From a virus, in the IMG/VR virus record IMGVR_UViG_3300025466_000012, positions 62,001-126,000 of that record: DNA of 64,000 bases, one strand, 5' to 3'. Positions 40,600-49,141 of the stretch are shown here, piece by piece; the first letter of the stretch is position 1; the number at the start of each line of letters is the position of its first letter. A program made the translations under genes and the position numbers. The notes beneath the pieces are model-generated. The model was not told the origin of the DNA. It did no database searches and saw only the letters and a program-made list of their open reading frames with translations.

Positions 40600-41280
40600 A
40601 TGAAAAAACATATCTTGGCCCTGACCGCACTTGCGCTGTTGTCGGCCTGTAGTTCAACCAAATCCTCCAACACCACAGCAGGCATCAATCCTGGCACCAC
40701 AGCTACCACGGCCATCAGTGAACAGCGTGCCACCAGCGATTTCAAGCGCCAGGGCATCCGTGTGCATTATACCTTGACCGGCAATTTGGAGGCCATCGAA
40801 GCCACTGGTTATGCGCCAGTTTGGGGCAACAGCGAAAATGCCTTGCGCGAATCTTACCGTGTGGCTGAGCTGGAAGCCAAGAAACGCATGAACGACTTTA
40901 TCCACAAGGAAACCATTACCAGTGCAGTATCGGTCAAAATGATCAGCCAGAATCTAGAACAGGCCAAGGATCAAAAAAGCAATCAATTCACGTCCAATCG
41001 AACAGGTTCGAACGAGCTGATTGCCACCGATGACATCGATGATGTGGCCAATAAATCAGCCACTGTGGCTGACAACAACACAGCCGCACGTACAGATGCC
41101 TTGAAAATTTCCAGCACAGTCAATACCACTATCACCAATAACAATCAAGGTATCCTGGGCGGACTGTATCTCAAAGAAGGCGAAGTGATCAACAATGGTC
41201 GAGCTGTACAAGTGGTCATGCGCTGGGATGCCCGTCATCAAGACATCCGTTTGCAAGTTCGTGGCATGATGATGCAATAA
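40600..41280 (+). CDS. Lipoprotein, possibly LPP20/FlgP-like
   Basis: 226 residues with a clear lipobox (LALTALALLSACSS; Cys17). The core LEAIEATGYAPVW, then LRESYRVAELEAKKRMNDFI, resembles the LPP20/FlgP domain, with a long polar insertion before VVMRWDARHQDIRLQ. It should be anchored to a membrane facing the periplasm. Co-directional with the exported protein 1 base downstream. The family call is tentative. Confidence 0.7.
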   Translation: MKKHILALTALALLSACSSTKSSNTTAGINPGTTATTAISEQRATSDFKRQGIRVHYTLTGNLEAIEATGYAPVWGNSENALRESYRVAELEAKKRMNDFIHKETITSAVSVKMISQNLEQAKDQKSNQFTSNRTGSNELIATDDIDDVANKSATVADNNTAARTDALKISSTVNTTITNNNQGILGGLYLKEGEVINNGRAVQVVMRWDARHQDIRLQVRGMMMQ

Positions 41281-41281
41281 C

Positions 41282-42298
41282 ATGCGCAGATTGATACTGG
41301 CGTTGACTACCACAGCTATGATGTGCTCGGCGCAAGCACAATGGTCTGCCTTGGCTCCTACACCGTTTGGCATAGTCATGACTGTGGGGCAATGGATCTT
41401 GTTGGACAGCAAACGATTGTACTATATCGAAGTAGAAGGACAAGGTGTCGATGCCCAAGAAGCCAGGCTCAACGGATTTAGACTGGCCGTTGAGCAGGCG
41501 TTGGGCACAGTGATAGCCTCTGAGACCCAATCGGTCAACAGTCATATCCGGCGCGATGAAGTGATTTCGTATGCAGCCGGATTTGTGGATCATTACAAAA
41601 TAATGGACACTGTGCCAGGCACTCCGGGATATCGTGTACGCATGCAGGTATGGATACAACGAACCAATCTGGCTGAACGCTTGTTGGCACAGGATCGGAC
41701 AGCAGGACAGATCGACGGCAATCGGGCATCGGTGTCAATTGACACAGCCGAATATTCAAGATCGCAAGGCGACCGAGTCCTGGGCACAGTGTTGAACGAC
41801 TTTCCGCGTCGCAGTTTTGATATCGAGCTCAAGACCACCCGTACCGAGATCACTCAATCGCGTGTGCCCGAATTGGTCATACCTTTTGAACTGCGATGGA
41901 ACCGTCGCTATGTGGACAGCTATACCACGGCATTAAAAACAGTGAGCACTTGCGGTTGGAACGGATGTGAAACTGATCGGCTCACCCAGGATTTATTATA
42001 TGAGCATTTGGTGCAGAGCCAGCCGCGGGTGCTAGTGACCATACAGAGCCAGACCGGCCACGTGGTGTACCAGGACTGCCTGGATTACGTGGCCTTGACT
42101 CACAGCAACTCCAATCTTGCGCACTACTTTGTGGAACTGCCAACAACTGGTGTGTGGTTAAATCCTGGCATGCGATTGCGCAGTGAAATAACTCTGCCAG
42201 TACAAGGACTGACTGTGAGTGATCTGGGACGAGTAGAGCTACAGGTAGTTAGATTGACAGAATGTTCAAAACCCATGCTATATGGTCGTAATCAGTAG
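41282..42298 (+). CDS. Exported protein with FlgT/LPP20-like N-terminal domain
   Basis: 338 residues with a signal peptide (MRRLILALTTTAMMCSAQA). YYIEVEGQGVDAQEARLNGF and RLAVEQALGTVIASETQ, followed by YRVRMQVWI, resemble the N-terminal domain of FlgT-type flagellar H-ring proteins. A Cys pair (CGWNGCE) and a beta-rich C-terminal half follow. It is paired with the lipoprotein gene just upstream, as flgP and flgT are neighbours in Vibrio. The role in infection is unknown. Confidence 0.65.
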   Translation: MRRLILALTTTAMMCSAQAQWSALAPTPFGIVMTVGQWILLDSKRLYYIEVEGQGVDAQEARLNGFRLAVEQALGTVIASETQSVNSHIRRDEVISYAAGFVDHYKIMDTVPGTPGYRVRMQVWIQRTNLAERLLAQDRTAGQIDGNRASVSIDTAEYSRSQGDRVLGTVLNDFPRRSFDIELKTTRTEITQSRVPELVIPFELRWNRRYVDSYTTALKTVSTCGWNGCETDRLTQDLLYEHLVQSQPRVLVTIQSQTGHVVYQDCLDYVALTHSNSNLAHYFVELPTTGVWLNPGMRLRSEITLPVQGLTVSDLGRVELQVVRLTECSKPMLYGRNQ

Positions 42299-42353
42299 CA
42301 AATAGTTTAAAAATCCATTATAATATATGGATACACTACCATCAGGAGATCAC

Positions 42354-42929
42354 ATGCCCGCTTCAAACGAACTAGACAGCATCAAAGATGCTAGCCAACA
42401 GTTGCAAGATGTTGGCATGTACATATTCATGGGCGATGTTTCAGCTGAAACTGTCAAGCCCATAGCCGAATGGATCTTGGTCGAAAATCATGCAGTCAAG
42501 AAAAAGAAAAAAGAACTGTTGCTCATGATATGCAGTCCAGGAGGCGAAATGGAACCAGCGTTTGCCCTGATCGATATCATGCAGTCCAGCAAGATTCCAG
42601 TCAAGACAGTGGGTCTGGGTCAGATAGCCAGTTGTGGACTCATGATATTTCTGGCAGGTACTCGGGGTCGACGGGTGCTTACACCCAACACATCAATCTT
42701 GAGTCATCAGTATAGTTGGGGAACTGAAGGCAAACATCATGAACTGTTTTCCATGACCAAGGAATTTGACTTATGCCAGACTCGCATGATTGAACTGTAC
42801 AAAGCAACCACGGGACTGGATGACAGTGTGATACGGGAACGACTGTTGCCGGCCACAGATGTATGGCTCAGTGCCAACGAAGCACTGGCACTGGGTATCT
42901 GCGATTATGTGTCGGATCTGGGCAAGTAG
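42354..42929 (+). CDS. clpP: ClpP-type serine protease
   Basis: 191 residues from the ATG after CAGGAGATCAC (42327 is an alternative start without a ribosome site). The catalytic triad is Ser93 (GQIASCGLM), His118 (LSHQYSWG) and Asp169 (ATDVWLSANEA), with the oxyanion segment CSPGGEMEPA. The length matches bacterial ClpP (193 mature). It is not next to clpX (28181), but both are present with clpS in this window. A TATAAT (42319) sits upstream without a good -35. Confidence 0.9.
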   Translation: MPASNELDSIKDASQQLQDVGMYIFMGDVSAETVKPIAEWILVENHAVKKKKKELLLMICSPGGEMEPAFALIDIMQSSKIPVKTVGLGQIASCGLMIFLAGTRGRRVLTPNTSILSHQYSWGTEGKHHELFSMTKEFDLCQTRMIELYKATTGLDDSVIRERLLPATDVWLSANEALALGICDYVSDLGK

Positions 42930-42930
42930 A

Positions 42931-44484
42931 TCAACGTTGGCGCTTGCGTCCCAGAGACTTTTCAGTACCCAAACGTCCGTTATCGCCTGTGGCCTTAACT
43001 GAGCTTCTGGGCGGAATATAATCAACCAGCTCGCCGGCTTTATCAGCACTACCTGTAGTGGCAGAGTCTTCTTTGTTAGGTACAGCCTTGGGTTCCTTGT
43101 TGATATTGAATACCAGTTTGCCGCCCGAACTGGCAGTTGAGCTGTAACTCTTGGATGCCTCAAGGGTAACTTCGGTAAACAGCTTGCTGGGCCATACTGT
43201 GTTGAATCCCTGGATCACAAACTCGTCTCGACCTTTTTTGGCTTCGGTATACATCTGCACAAAGGCTGAATTGTTCAAGATATCAGCAGCAGCCTCACTG
43301 AAATTGGTCTTGGTATTGATCTCGTTGCAGACTTTGTAGGCAATACTGGACACCATGTGATTGATTGGTATGATCTTGCTGGCATCGTCAGCGGTGCGGT
43401 CGTGATAGATTTTTTTGAGATTGACACTTAGCCCCGGTACTTGATCAATATCAAAGTTTGGGTCCCCGCTGTATTTTGTCAAGTCCATGACTTGTTTGGC
43501 TTCTGCCTGGGTGATCATGCCTAAATCTATGGCCAGCTCTAATGGACCAGTGTTGTGATCCCCTCGATCTATAGTTTCCAAAATGTCTATGGTATCAGCA
43601 TACTGTTCTCTAAATTGTGTCATACCGGCTGCTTCAAGTTCGCGCACACTTTTTAATAGATTTACGCTGGATGCCATGGCACCCTTGGCCCCTTTTGAGC
43701 TCAACTTGATCTGCTTGCCAGCAGGATTGATCAAGAGACTGTCGTAGAGATTTCCTGAAACCGATTGATTGAAACTGACCACACAATCTGCAAATGACCC
43801 ATCCATGAATACCTCGGCAGCCTTGGCAGCGTTTCCTCGTACCGGAATACCACGTATCAGTACTATAGGTTGTAGCATTTCGCAAAAGTAATCTCTGAAG
43901 CCGGCAAAATCCATGTTACCGGCTGGCACTGTGACTGGAAAACTGTCGGCGCTAGAAACTATTTCAGCGGCACGATATTCTGCGCTGTCCAATCCAAACC
44001 TATCTCCAATCTGTACCAGGATGGATTCGGGAGTTTGGCTCTTGAATTCGGTCAAAACATCGCTGGGCTTGTAACCTGCTTTTTCTTTGCTGCCACGAGC
44101 ATCACCTTGGCTGAATCCGCCTGGTATGTCATCGGTTTGGAAGAATTTGTTTTGATCGTGGACAGGTTTGATGGTTTGTGCGAATTTGGCCAGATAGCGT
44201 GTGCCAACCGCGGTATCAAATGTTGCAATGGCAAATGCTCGATTGCTGTTGCTAGGTTGATTGACCTGCTCAATGGGATGACCGATCTCTGCTTGGACCT
44301 GATCAAAAACACTTTCTGTTTCTTCTCGAGTGGCATAATTGCCTACTTTGGGATAGAATGTGAGATTTTGGAAAACGATTTGGTCATCTGGATTATCTCC
44401 TCGCTTGTACACAGCACCAGGTTTACGGCCACTGAGTCCGCGGCTTTCGGCCAGATTATCGAGTAAGTTTAAAAGATCGCGCAT
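42931..44484 (-). CDS. Large conserved phage protein, 517 aa
   Basis: No known domain recognised. The leader-like start MRDLLNLLDNLAESRGLSGR precedes an alpha/beta body. Notable segments are NMDFAGFRDYFCEMLQPIV, IKLSSKGAKGAMASSVNLL and IETIDRGDHNTGPLELA-like sequence, and the Ser/Lys-rich basic tail ends GTEKSLGRKRQR. Similar large proteins occur in marine T4-like phages, from memory. It is the only minus-strand gene in this stretch, convergent with clpP. Confidence 0.72.
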   Translation of the reverse strand: MRDLLNLLDNLAESRGLSGRKPGAVYKRGDNPDDQIVFQNLTFYPKVGNYATREETESVFDQVQAEIGHPIEQVNQPSNSNRAFAIATFDTAVGTRYLAKFAQTIKPVHDQNKFFQTDDIPGGFSQGDARGSKEKAGYKPSDVLTEFKSQTPESILVQIGDRFGLDSAEYRAAEIVSSADSFPVTVPAGNMDFAGFRDYFCEMLQPIVLIRGIPVRGNAAKAAEVFMDGSFADCVVSFNQSVSGNLYDSLLINPAGKQIKLSSKGAKGAMASSVNLLKSVRELEAAGMTQFREQYADTIDILETIDRGDHNTGPLELAIDLGMITQAEAKQVMDLTKYSGDPNFDIDQVPGLSVNLKKIYHDRTADDASKIIPINHMVSSIAYKVCNEINTKTNFSEAAADILNNSAFVQMYTEAKKGRDEFVIQGFNTVWPSKLFTEVTLEASKSYSSTASSGGKLVFNINKEPKAVPNKEDSATTGSADKAGELVDYIPPRSSVKATGDNGRLGTEKSLGRKRQR

Positions 44485-44563
44485 TTGATTTTTTCAATTA
44501 AGTATAATATACTTATGGAAGATCAACTATATACTAGTTCAAATTCACCACCAACTACTACAC

Positions 44564-45886
44564 ATGCCCAATCAATCTATATTTTGCAACTCTCCATGGT
44601 ACGAACTCCATGTCTATTGGGATGGTAGTCTAGGAATCTGTTGCCAAGAATCTCACAAACTGTATTCGCCAGATCAGACACAATACAATATCAAACACAT
44701 GACCATCATGGAATGGTTCAACAGCGAGCCAGTACGAAATTTTCGCAACAGCATTTTAGGATCAAGCAAGGTTTCTCAGTGCAGTCGTTGTTATAGTGAG
44801 GAGGATCATGGCGGTAACAGCCGGCGTTTCAAAAGCAATCAAAAGAGCGTAATCTTTACTCGTACTGCGTTTAATGACAGTTTTCCACAAAGTCCTGGTT
44901 ACAAACATTTTTCTTACAGTGCCGACCATGACGGTTATTCTACCAGGCATCCAATAGATTTGCATATTGATCTAGGAAATTTTTGCAATTTGGCTTGTAA
45001 AATGTGCGGACCCGAAGCCAGTAGCACCATTGCCAGTCAGCAGGTCAAGTGGGGCATAGAATCCAGTAGATCATATCTGGGCACTGACTGGACCAAGGAC
45101 CAGTCAGTCTGGAACGATTTCAAACAGCAGTTGTTGGAAATACCACAACTGACCAACCTGCATTTTATGGGTGGTGAGACCTTGTTGACTCCGAGAATGG
45201 AGGATCTGGTAGATACCATGATCGAGCATGAAAAATTTGATCTGTGTTTCAGTTTTGTTTCCAATGGCACTGTGTTCAAGCCTGATTTGTTAAACAAACT
45301 GAAACAATTCCGTCGCGTGGGCATTGAGGTCAGTATAGAAACTCTGGACGCTCGTAATTCGTACACTCGTCAAGGCACAGATACTGCACAAGTTTTGGAG
45401 AACATTCAACTTTATCTTGATTATTGCAACAACAGCTCGATCACACTGACGTTGAGACCGGCAATAAGTCTGCTGACTATTGGGTCCTATGTTGGACTGT
45501 TACAGTATGCTCTGGATCGCGAATTGATTGTAAAAGGCCTGATCTGTCAGACGCCTAGATTTTTGAGTGTGGAGATATTGCCTTCTGAGATAAAACAACT
45601 GTATCGACCGCAGTTTGAAACATTCCTGGAATCGATTGAAGATGTGGAAATTGGTGGTGATTACAATGCCAGTGATCCGCACAACTACAAAAAAATAATC
45701 AAGGAACAGGCCAAACTGTGTTTGAATCTACTGAAAACCGCGACACCGCCCGACAGTGATCAGCAGTTGGAATTGATGACTCGCCATTGCGAACGTTGGG
45801 ATCGTGTGTACGGGCACGACGCCATGCTCCTGTTTCCTGAATTACAAAACATACTGTCGCAACACACCTATGACATATCCAGTTAA
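44564..45886 (+). CDS. Radical SAM protein with N-terminal twitch/SPASM-like cluster
   Basis: 440 residues. The radical-SAM [4Fe-4S] motif is Cys141-x3-Cys145-x2-Cys148 (FCNLACKMCG), with the SAM-binding GGETLL and SIETLDA strands. Before it, Cys8, Cys26/27 and the Cys73-x2-Cys76 pair form a likely second cluster site like a SPASM/twitch module, unusually at the N terminus. Peptide or small-molecule modification is likely; substrate unknown. It needs Fe-S clusters, which links it to the phage iscU/iscA. Confidence 0.85.
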   Translation: MPNQSIFCNSPWYELHVYWDGSLGICCQESHKLYSPDQTQYNIKHMTIMEWFNSEPVRNFRNSILGSSKVSQCSRCYSEEDHGGNSRRFKSNQKSVIFTRTAFNDSFPQSPGYKHFSYSADHDGYSTRHPIDLHIDLGNFCNLACKMCGPEASSTIASQQVKWGIESSRSYLGTDWTKDQSVWNDFKQQLLEIPQLTNLHFMGGETLLTPRMEDLVDTMIEHEKFDLCFSFVSNGTVFKPDLLNKLKQFRRVGIEVSIETLDARNSYTRQGTDTAQVLENIQLYLDYCNNSSITLTLRPAISLLTIGSYVGLLQYALDRELIVKGLICQTPRFLSVEILPSEIKQLYRPQFETFLESIEDVEIGGDYNASDPHNYKKIIKEQAKLCLNLLKTATPPDSDQQLELMTRHCERWDRVYGHDAMLLFPELQNILSQHTYDISS

Positions 45887-46334
45887 ACTGTCGGTGGTAT
45901 TACGACCCATCTGGCACGCCGAACCGCCGCAGATACGGGTAGGTATTGAACCCGATCTGACCAAAATTTGGTTGACAGAAACTACCAAATTTGATTTTGA
46001 GTTTGAAACTGATCAGCCAGTCTGTCTAAGCGTGGAATTTTTAAACAAGACTGATCAAGATTGTATTCCAGATCAAATTTTGGACAAAGCCGTGGTCATA
46101 GAATCTGTGAGTTTTTTTGATATCACAGATCCTAAATTTGCGTGGGCTGGCATCTATGAGCCTGTATATCCCGAACCATGGGCAACCCAACAACGCAATC
46201 AAGGTGTTGTACTAGAGCAACAGCTTAGTCTGAATACCTATTTGGGGTGGAATGGCAAGTGGACGCTGACATTTGGTGTACCTGTTTTCAGCTGGATACA
46301 CCATGTGCAAAATCTGGGTTGGATTTATGATTGA
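45870..46334 (+). CDS. Conserved phage hypothetical protein, 154 aa
   Basis: Start at MTYPVKLSVVLRP, which overlaps the radical-SAM gene by 17 bases. Beta-rich (IRVGIEPDLTKIWLTETTKF, FEFETDQPVCLSVEFLNK), resembling an immunoglobulin-like sandwich. Coupling suggests it might be a partner or substrate of the radical-SAM enzyme, but nothing shows it. Confidence 0.68.
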   Translation: MTYPVKLSVVLRPIWHAEPPQIRVGIEPDLTKIWLTETTKFDFEFETDQPVCLSVEFLNKTDQDCIPDQILDKAVVIESVSFFDITDPKFAWAGIYEPVYPEPWATQQRNQGVVLEQQLSLNTYLGWNGKWTLTFGVPVFSWIHHVQNLGWIYD

Positions 46335-46359
46335 CTCAAAATGGCTATTATAATATACT
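46331..46359 (+). promoter_or_regulatory. Sigma70-type promoter
   Basis: TTGACT (46331-46336), 17 bases, TATACT (46354-46359); a second TATAAT sits at 46349-46354. It serves the 48-residue gene at 46366. Confidence 0.55.
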
Positions 46360-46365
46360 AATATT

Positions 46366-46512
46366 ATGATAAAAATCCAGCAAAAACCACGTCGAACCCG
46401 GGCACACATGGTGTTGTTTATTCGCAACACTCCATTCCGCCCCCAGCGTGTGGAGCCCAAAAACCTATATCGTCGCCAAGAAAAACACAAGAATCGTGTG
46501 GATTTTGGTTGA
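46366..46512 (+). CDS. Small basic protein, 48 aa
   Basis: A short frame below usual length cut-offs: MIKIQQKPRRTRAHMVLF, then NTPFRPQRVEPKNLYRRQ and EKHKNRVDFG. Fourteen Lys/Arg residues suggest nucleic-acid contact. It has a promoter just upstream and ends inside the next promoter's -35 (TTGACC). The VLFxxxxPFxPxxV pattern resembles small proteins in other environmental phages. No clear Shine-Dalgarno, so a leaderless or weak start. Confidence 0.6.
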   Translation: MIKIQQKPRRTRAHMVLFIRNTPFRPQRVEPKNLYRRQEKHKNRVDFG

Positions 46513-46537
46513 CCCAAAACGGCATTTCGGTTATAAT
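46509..46537 (+). promoter_or_regulatory. Repeated phage early promoter (copy 4)
   Basis: TTGACC (46509-46514), 17 bases, TATAAT (46532-46537), then AGTAGTATATT. The spacer GGCATTTCGG is close to that of copy 2. Confidence 0.85.
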
Positions 46538-46565
46538 AGTAGTATATTAACAATAAGGAGTAGAT

Positions 46566-47000
46566 ATGACAACAGTTCAATTTGCAGGTTTTAGTCGTTT
46601 GAATGGTGAGTTAAAATTCCGTACTGCCAACGACGTCAAACGTATCGATCAGTTGCGTAAACTGGGCGACACTGATGTGGTTATCCTTGCATTGCCTACA
46701 GAAATGACCAAGAATGATGCTGCTCGGTTTGTGCTCACTAACTTGGCTGTCAGTTATCCAGATTTCAATAATGTTGAAGCAACGGCTTTATTGGAAGGGT
46801 TGATACAAGATAAGAACCCGTCAGCCAAGCCACAAGCTCAAAAAAAGCCACGCAATCCGGTCAAAGTAACAGTACCAAACATGGCCAAGGTCAAGTTGAC
46901 TGGTGCCACGGTCAAGTTTGAAAAACTCACAGCCAAACAGGCTGCTGAGATCCGTGCCGAATTCAACGAACAGGTGCGAGTCGCATTCGAAGCCAACTGA
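46566..47000 (+). CDS. Phage early-type protein, 144 aa
   Basis: N-terminal alpha/beta part (FAGFSRLNGELKFRT, DVVILALPTEMTKNDAARFV), then a Lys/Pro-rich linker (SAKPQAQKKPRNPVKV) and a C-terminal helix. Basic overall. It starts MTTVQF like the gene at 20990 (MTTVQY), both right after the repeated promoter with an AAGGAG site. Function unknown. Confidence 0.7.
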   Translation: MTTVQFAGFSRLNGELKFRTANDVKRIDQLRKLGDTDVVILALPTEMTKNDAARFVLTNLAVSYPDFNNVEATALLEGLIQDKNPSAKPQAQKKPRNPVKVTVPNMAKVKLTGATVKFEKLTAKQAAEIRAEFNEQVRVAFEAN

Positions 47001-47040
47001 CATGTACACAATCACAATCTTGCTGGATCTAGAATAGCTC

Positions 47041-48111
47041 ATGCGAATAAATCTAATTGGACAACGCAACAGTTCGGGCATTGGCAATCATTTTGCAGCC
47101 TTTGCAGATGCCATACAGGCACTGGACACTGTGGGTAGCTGTGTGCAGGAACTGGATTTCCAGAATACCGATGCCATAGTGTCGGCAGCACGTGCCAGTA
47201 CCGAACAGGATGTGACCATCAGCTTTGTGGGCATGAACATACACGATCTGTTCCGAGGCACCCGGATACAGTGGATAGTTTTTGAAAGCACTCGTATTCC
47301 AGTCGATGTGTTACGGTCGGCTGAACAGGCCGATCTGGTATGGGTACCTACCAAGTGGGGACGGGATGTCTTGATCGCCAACGGCATCGACAGTGACAAG
47401 ATAGACATAGTGCCCGAAGGTGTCAATCATACCTTGTTCCATCCCCACGCTAGATCCCAGCAACCGCGTCCTTTTAGATTCCTGATCGTGGGCAAGTATG
47501 AAGTACGCAAGAGCTATGCCGAGCTGTTTGAAGCGTTTGGTCGCACATTTGGCAATGATCCGGGCGTGGAACTGGTCATGAAAAGCGACTACTTCCGCAA
47601 CGGTGATGCCAAGGCCCAGCAGATGATTGCTGCGATCAAGAGTTACGGATTTGACAACTGGCGACTCAACTGGGGTTATGCGGATCTCACAAGCATAGCC
47701 GAAATGTATCGCACCGCAGATGTGTTCTTGAGCGCACCCAGAGGCGAAGCCTGGGGCTTGCCCATCATAGAAGCAGCTGCCAGTGGCTTGCCCATTATCA
47801 GCACCATGTACTCGGGTCATGCTGAATTTCTCAAACCCATACGCACCAGTGTGCTGGACGTGGCCTGGAATCTGCGTCCTGTGGACTGTGACGAATACAA
47901 AAGTTACTATCCATTTCCGGATGGCGACTGGGGACAATGGGCGGTGCCTAGGATAGCCAGCATCCAACAGGCCTTGCAAACGGCACGTGACAATCATGCA
48001 GACTTGAGCGCAAAGGCACGGGCCAACAGCACAATCATACGGTCTCGATTTACCTGGTCAGCCAGCGCCGATCAAGCAGTGGCCAGCCTAGAACTGCGAG
48101 GACTGATCTAG
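47041..48111 (+). CDS. GT4-family glycosyltransferase
   Basis: 356 residues of GT-B fold. LIGQRNSSGIGNHFAAF is the N-terminal Gly-loop, PEGVNHTLFHP the interdomain segment and FLIVGKYEVRKSYAELFEAF the start of the donor domain. FLSAPRGEAWGLPIIEAAASG is the E-x7-E nucleotide-sugar site. It transfers a sugar, probably to a host or virion surface glycan. The last base of the stop region is shared with the GTG of the next gene. Confidence 0.88.
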   Translation: MRINLIGQRNSSGIGNHFAAFADAIQALDTVGSCVQELDFQNTDAIVSAARASTEQDVTISFVGMNIHDLFRGTRIQWIVFESTRIPVDVLRSAEQADLVWVPTKWGRDVLIANGIDSDKIDIVPEGVNHTLFHPHARSQQPRPFRFLIVGKYEVRKSYAELFEAFGRTFGNDPGVELVMKSDYFRNGDAKAQQMIAAIKSYGFDNWRLNWGYADLTSIAEMYRTADVFLSAPRGEAWGLPIIEAAASGLPIISTMYSGHAEFLKPIRTSVLDVAWNLRPVDCDEYKSYYPFPDGDWGQWAVPRIASIQQALQTARDNHADLSAKARANSTIIRSRFTWSASADQAVASLELRGLI

Positions 48112-48395
48112 TGTACACTTATCATGCCCAAAACACCTGTGTGCCCAGATCAGATCTCAGAGCCCGGTTGTTCATGATCGGTCATGTTGACTTGTACGAT
48201 TTGGTCAATCACAATCCTGATCTCAGAATGGTACCCATACAATATCTGGAACCCATGAGATCTGCTCTCAAGCAGTTGGGTTATCGAGCCCGGATCCGCT
48301 ACCGAGGACCGCACAAACAGCAACAAGACACGCACAAACATCTTGCCAGAGCTTTTACCGTTTACTTTAAGGAACCGTTGACATGTATGCTTTGA
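48111..48395 (+). CDS. Small phage protein, 94 aa (GTG start)
   Basis: GTG start overlapping the glycosyltransferase stop (TAGTG). Basic, with LYDLVNHNPDLRMVPIQYLE and a C-terminal RGPHKQQQDTHKHLARAFTVY rich in His/Arg. Function unknown. Confidence 0.6.
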   Translation: MYTYHAQNTCVPRSDLRARLFMIGHVDLYDLVNHNPDLRMVPIQYLEPMRSALKQLGYRARIRYRGPHKQQQDTHKHLARAFTVYFKEPLTCML

Positions 48396-48601
48396 TTTTC
48401 CTAGCTGTCACAGCCGGCACTAGTCCGGCCATTTTGGGCACCTATCACACACAAAACGCCTGTCAGCGAGTTCTGCGTGCAGTTTGGCAAGCCAGAATGT
48501 TTCCGCCCGGTGTTGCAAACACGCCACAGACACAGCAAGCGGTTGACATAAAATTGCAATATCAGAGAGATTTCCTGTGCATTCCTGTTGATCCAGATTG
48601 A
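48383..48601 (+). CDS. Small exported or membrane protein, 72 aa
   Basis: N-terminal hydrophobic segment (MYALIFLAVTAGTSPA) that may be a signal, followed by ACQRVLRAVWQARMF and a Cys near the end (FLCIPVD). Similar to short phage secreted proteins with two spaced cysteines. Overlaps the previous gene by 13 bases. Confidence 0.6.
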   Translation: MYALIFLAVTAGTSPAILGTYHTQNACQRVLRAVWQARMFPPGVANTPQTQQAVDIKLQYQRDFLCIPVDPD

Positions 48602-48609
48602 CCAAACGG

Positions 48610-48638
48610 TTGACCCAAAATGACAGATCGGTTATAAT
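48610..48638 (+). promoter_or_regulatory. Repeated phage early promoter (copy 5)
   Basis: TTGACC (48610-48615), 17 bases, TATAAT (48633-48638), then AGTAGTATAGT. Starts the 48669-49749 set of small genes. Confidence 0.85.
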
Positions 48639-48668
48639 AGTAGTATAGTAAACAACAAGGAGCATTAA

Positions 48669-48899
48669 ATGACTGAATTCGAACGTAATTGTTATGGTAT
48701 CTCAGAAGCACAAATCCGCAGAGATTATTTACAAGGCATCAGTGCCAAACTCAGCGGTCTTGAAATGACAGCCATGGGTGTTTTGAGTGATGCTCAAGAA
48801 ATGTTGACAGGTGGCGCCAGCAAAGATGCTGTGCGTAAACAGATCAACATTGCCAAGTTTATCCTGTGTGAGATACTTGAATCCAAACAAACAGCCTAA
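48669..48899 (+). CDS. Small helical early-type protein, 76 aa
   Basis: Alpha-helical throughout (LQGISAKLSGLEMTAMGVLSD, DAVRKQINIAKFILCEIL). First gene after promoter copy 5, ribosome site AAGGAG. Resembles short helical proteins of many phages; function unknown. Confidence 0.68.
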   Translation: MTEFERNCYGISEAQIRRDYLQGISAKLSGLEMTAMGVLSDAQEMLTGGASKDAVRKQINIAKFILCEILESKQTA

Positions 48900-48907
48900 G
48901 AACCACT

Positions 48908-49132
48908 ATGGGTTATGTAGTCTACGAAAAAGAATATGGTGGTGCCCAACACTACTACAAAAAAGAGTCTGTAGCGAAAGCCCAGGTCACTAGACTGAAC
49001 AAACAGCTCTATGCCGGGTATGGTAGAGAAGTAGCTTACTGTAGTTGGGCCGATTATGAACTCATGTTGCAAGGTATGGATCCAGCCCAGATTAGATTTT
49101 ATAGATTTGTCTCGCACCCCCTAAACACCTAA
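48908..49132 (+). CDS. Small conserved phage protein, 74 aa
   Basis: MGYVVYEKEYGG, then HYYKKESVAKAQVTRLNKQ and EVAYCSWADYE: a compact beta-alpha-beta layout shared with small phage proteins. No Shine-Dalgarno of note; translation may follow from the preceding gene 8 bases upstream. Function unknown. Confidence 0.66.
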   Translation: MGYVVYEKEYGGAQHYYKKESVAKAQVTRLNKQLYAGYGREVAYCSWADYELMLQGMDPAQIRFYRFVSHPLNT

Positions 49133-49141
49133 GGAGCAGAT

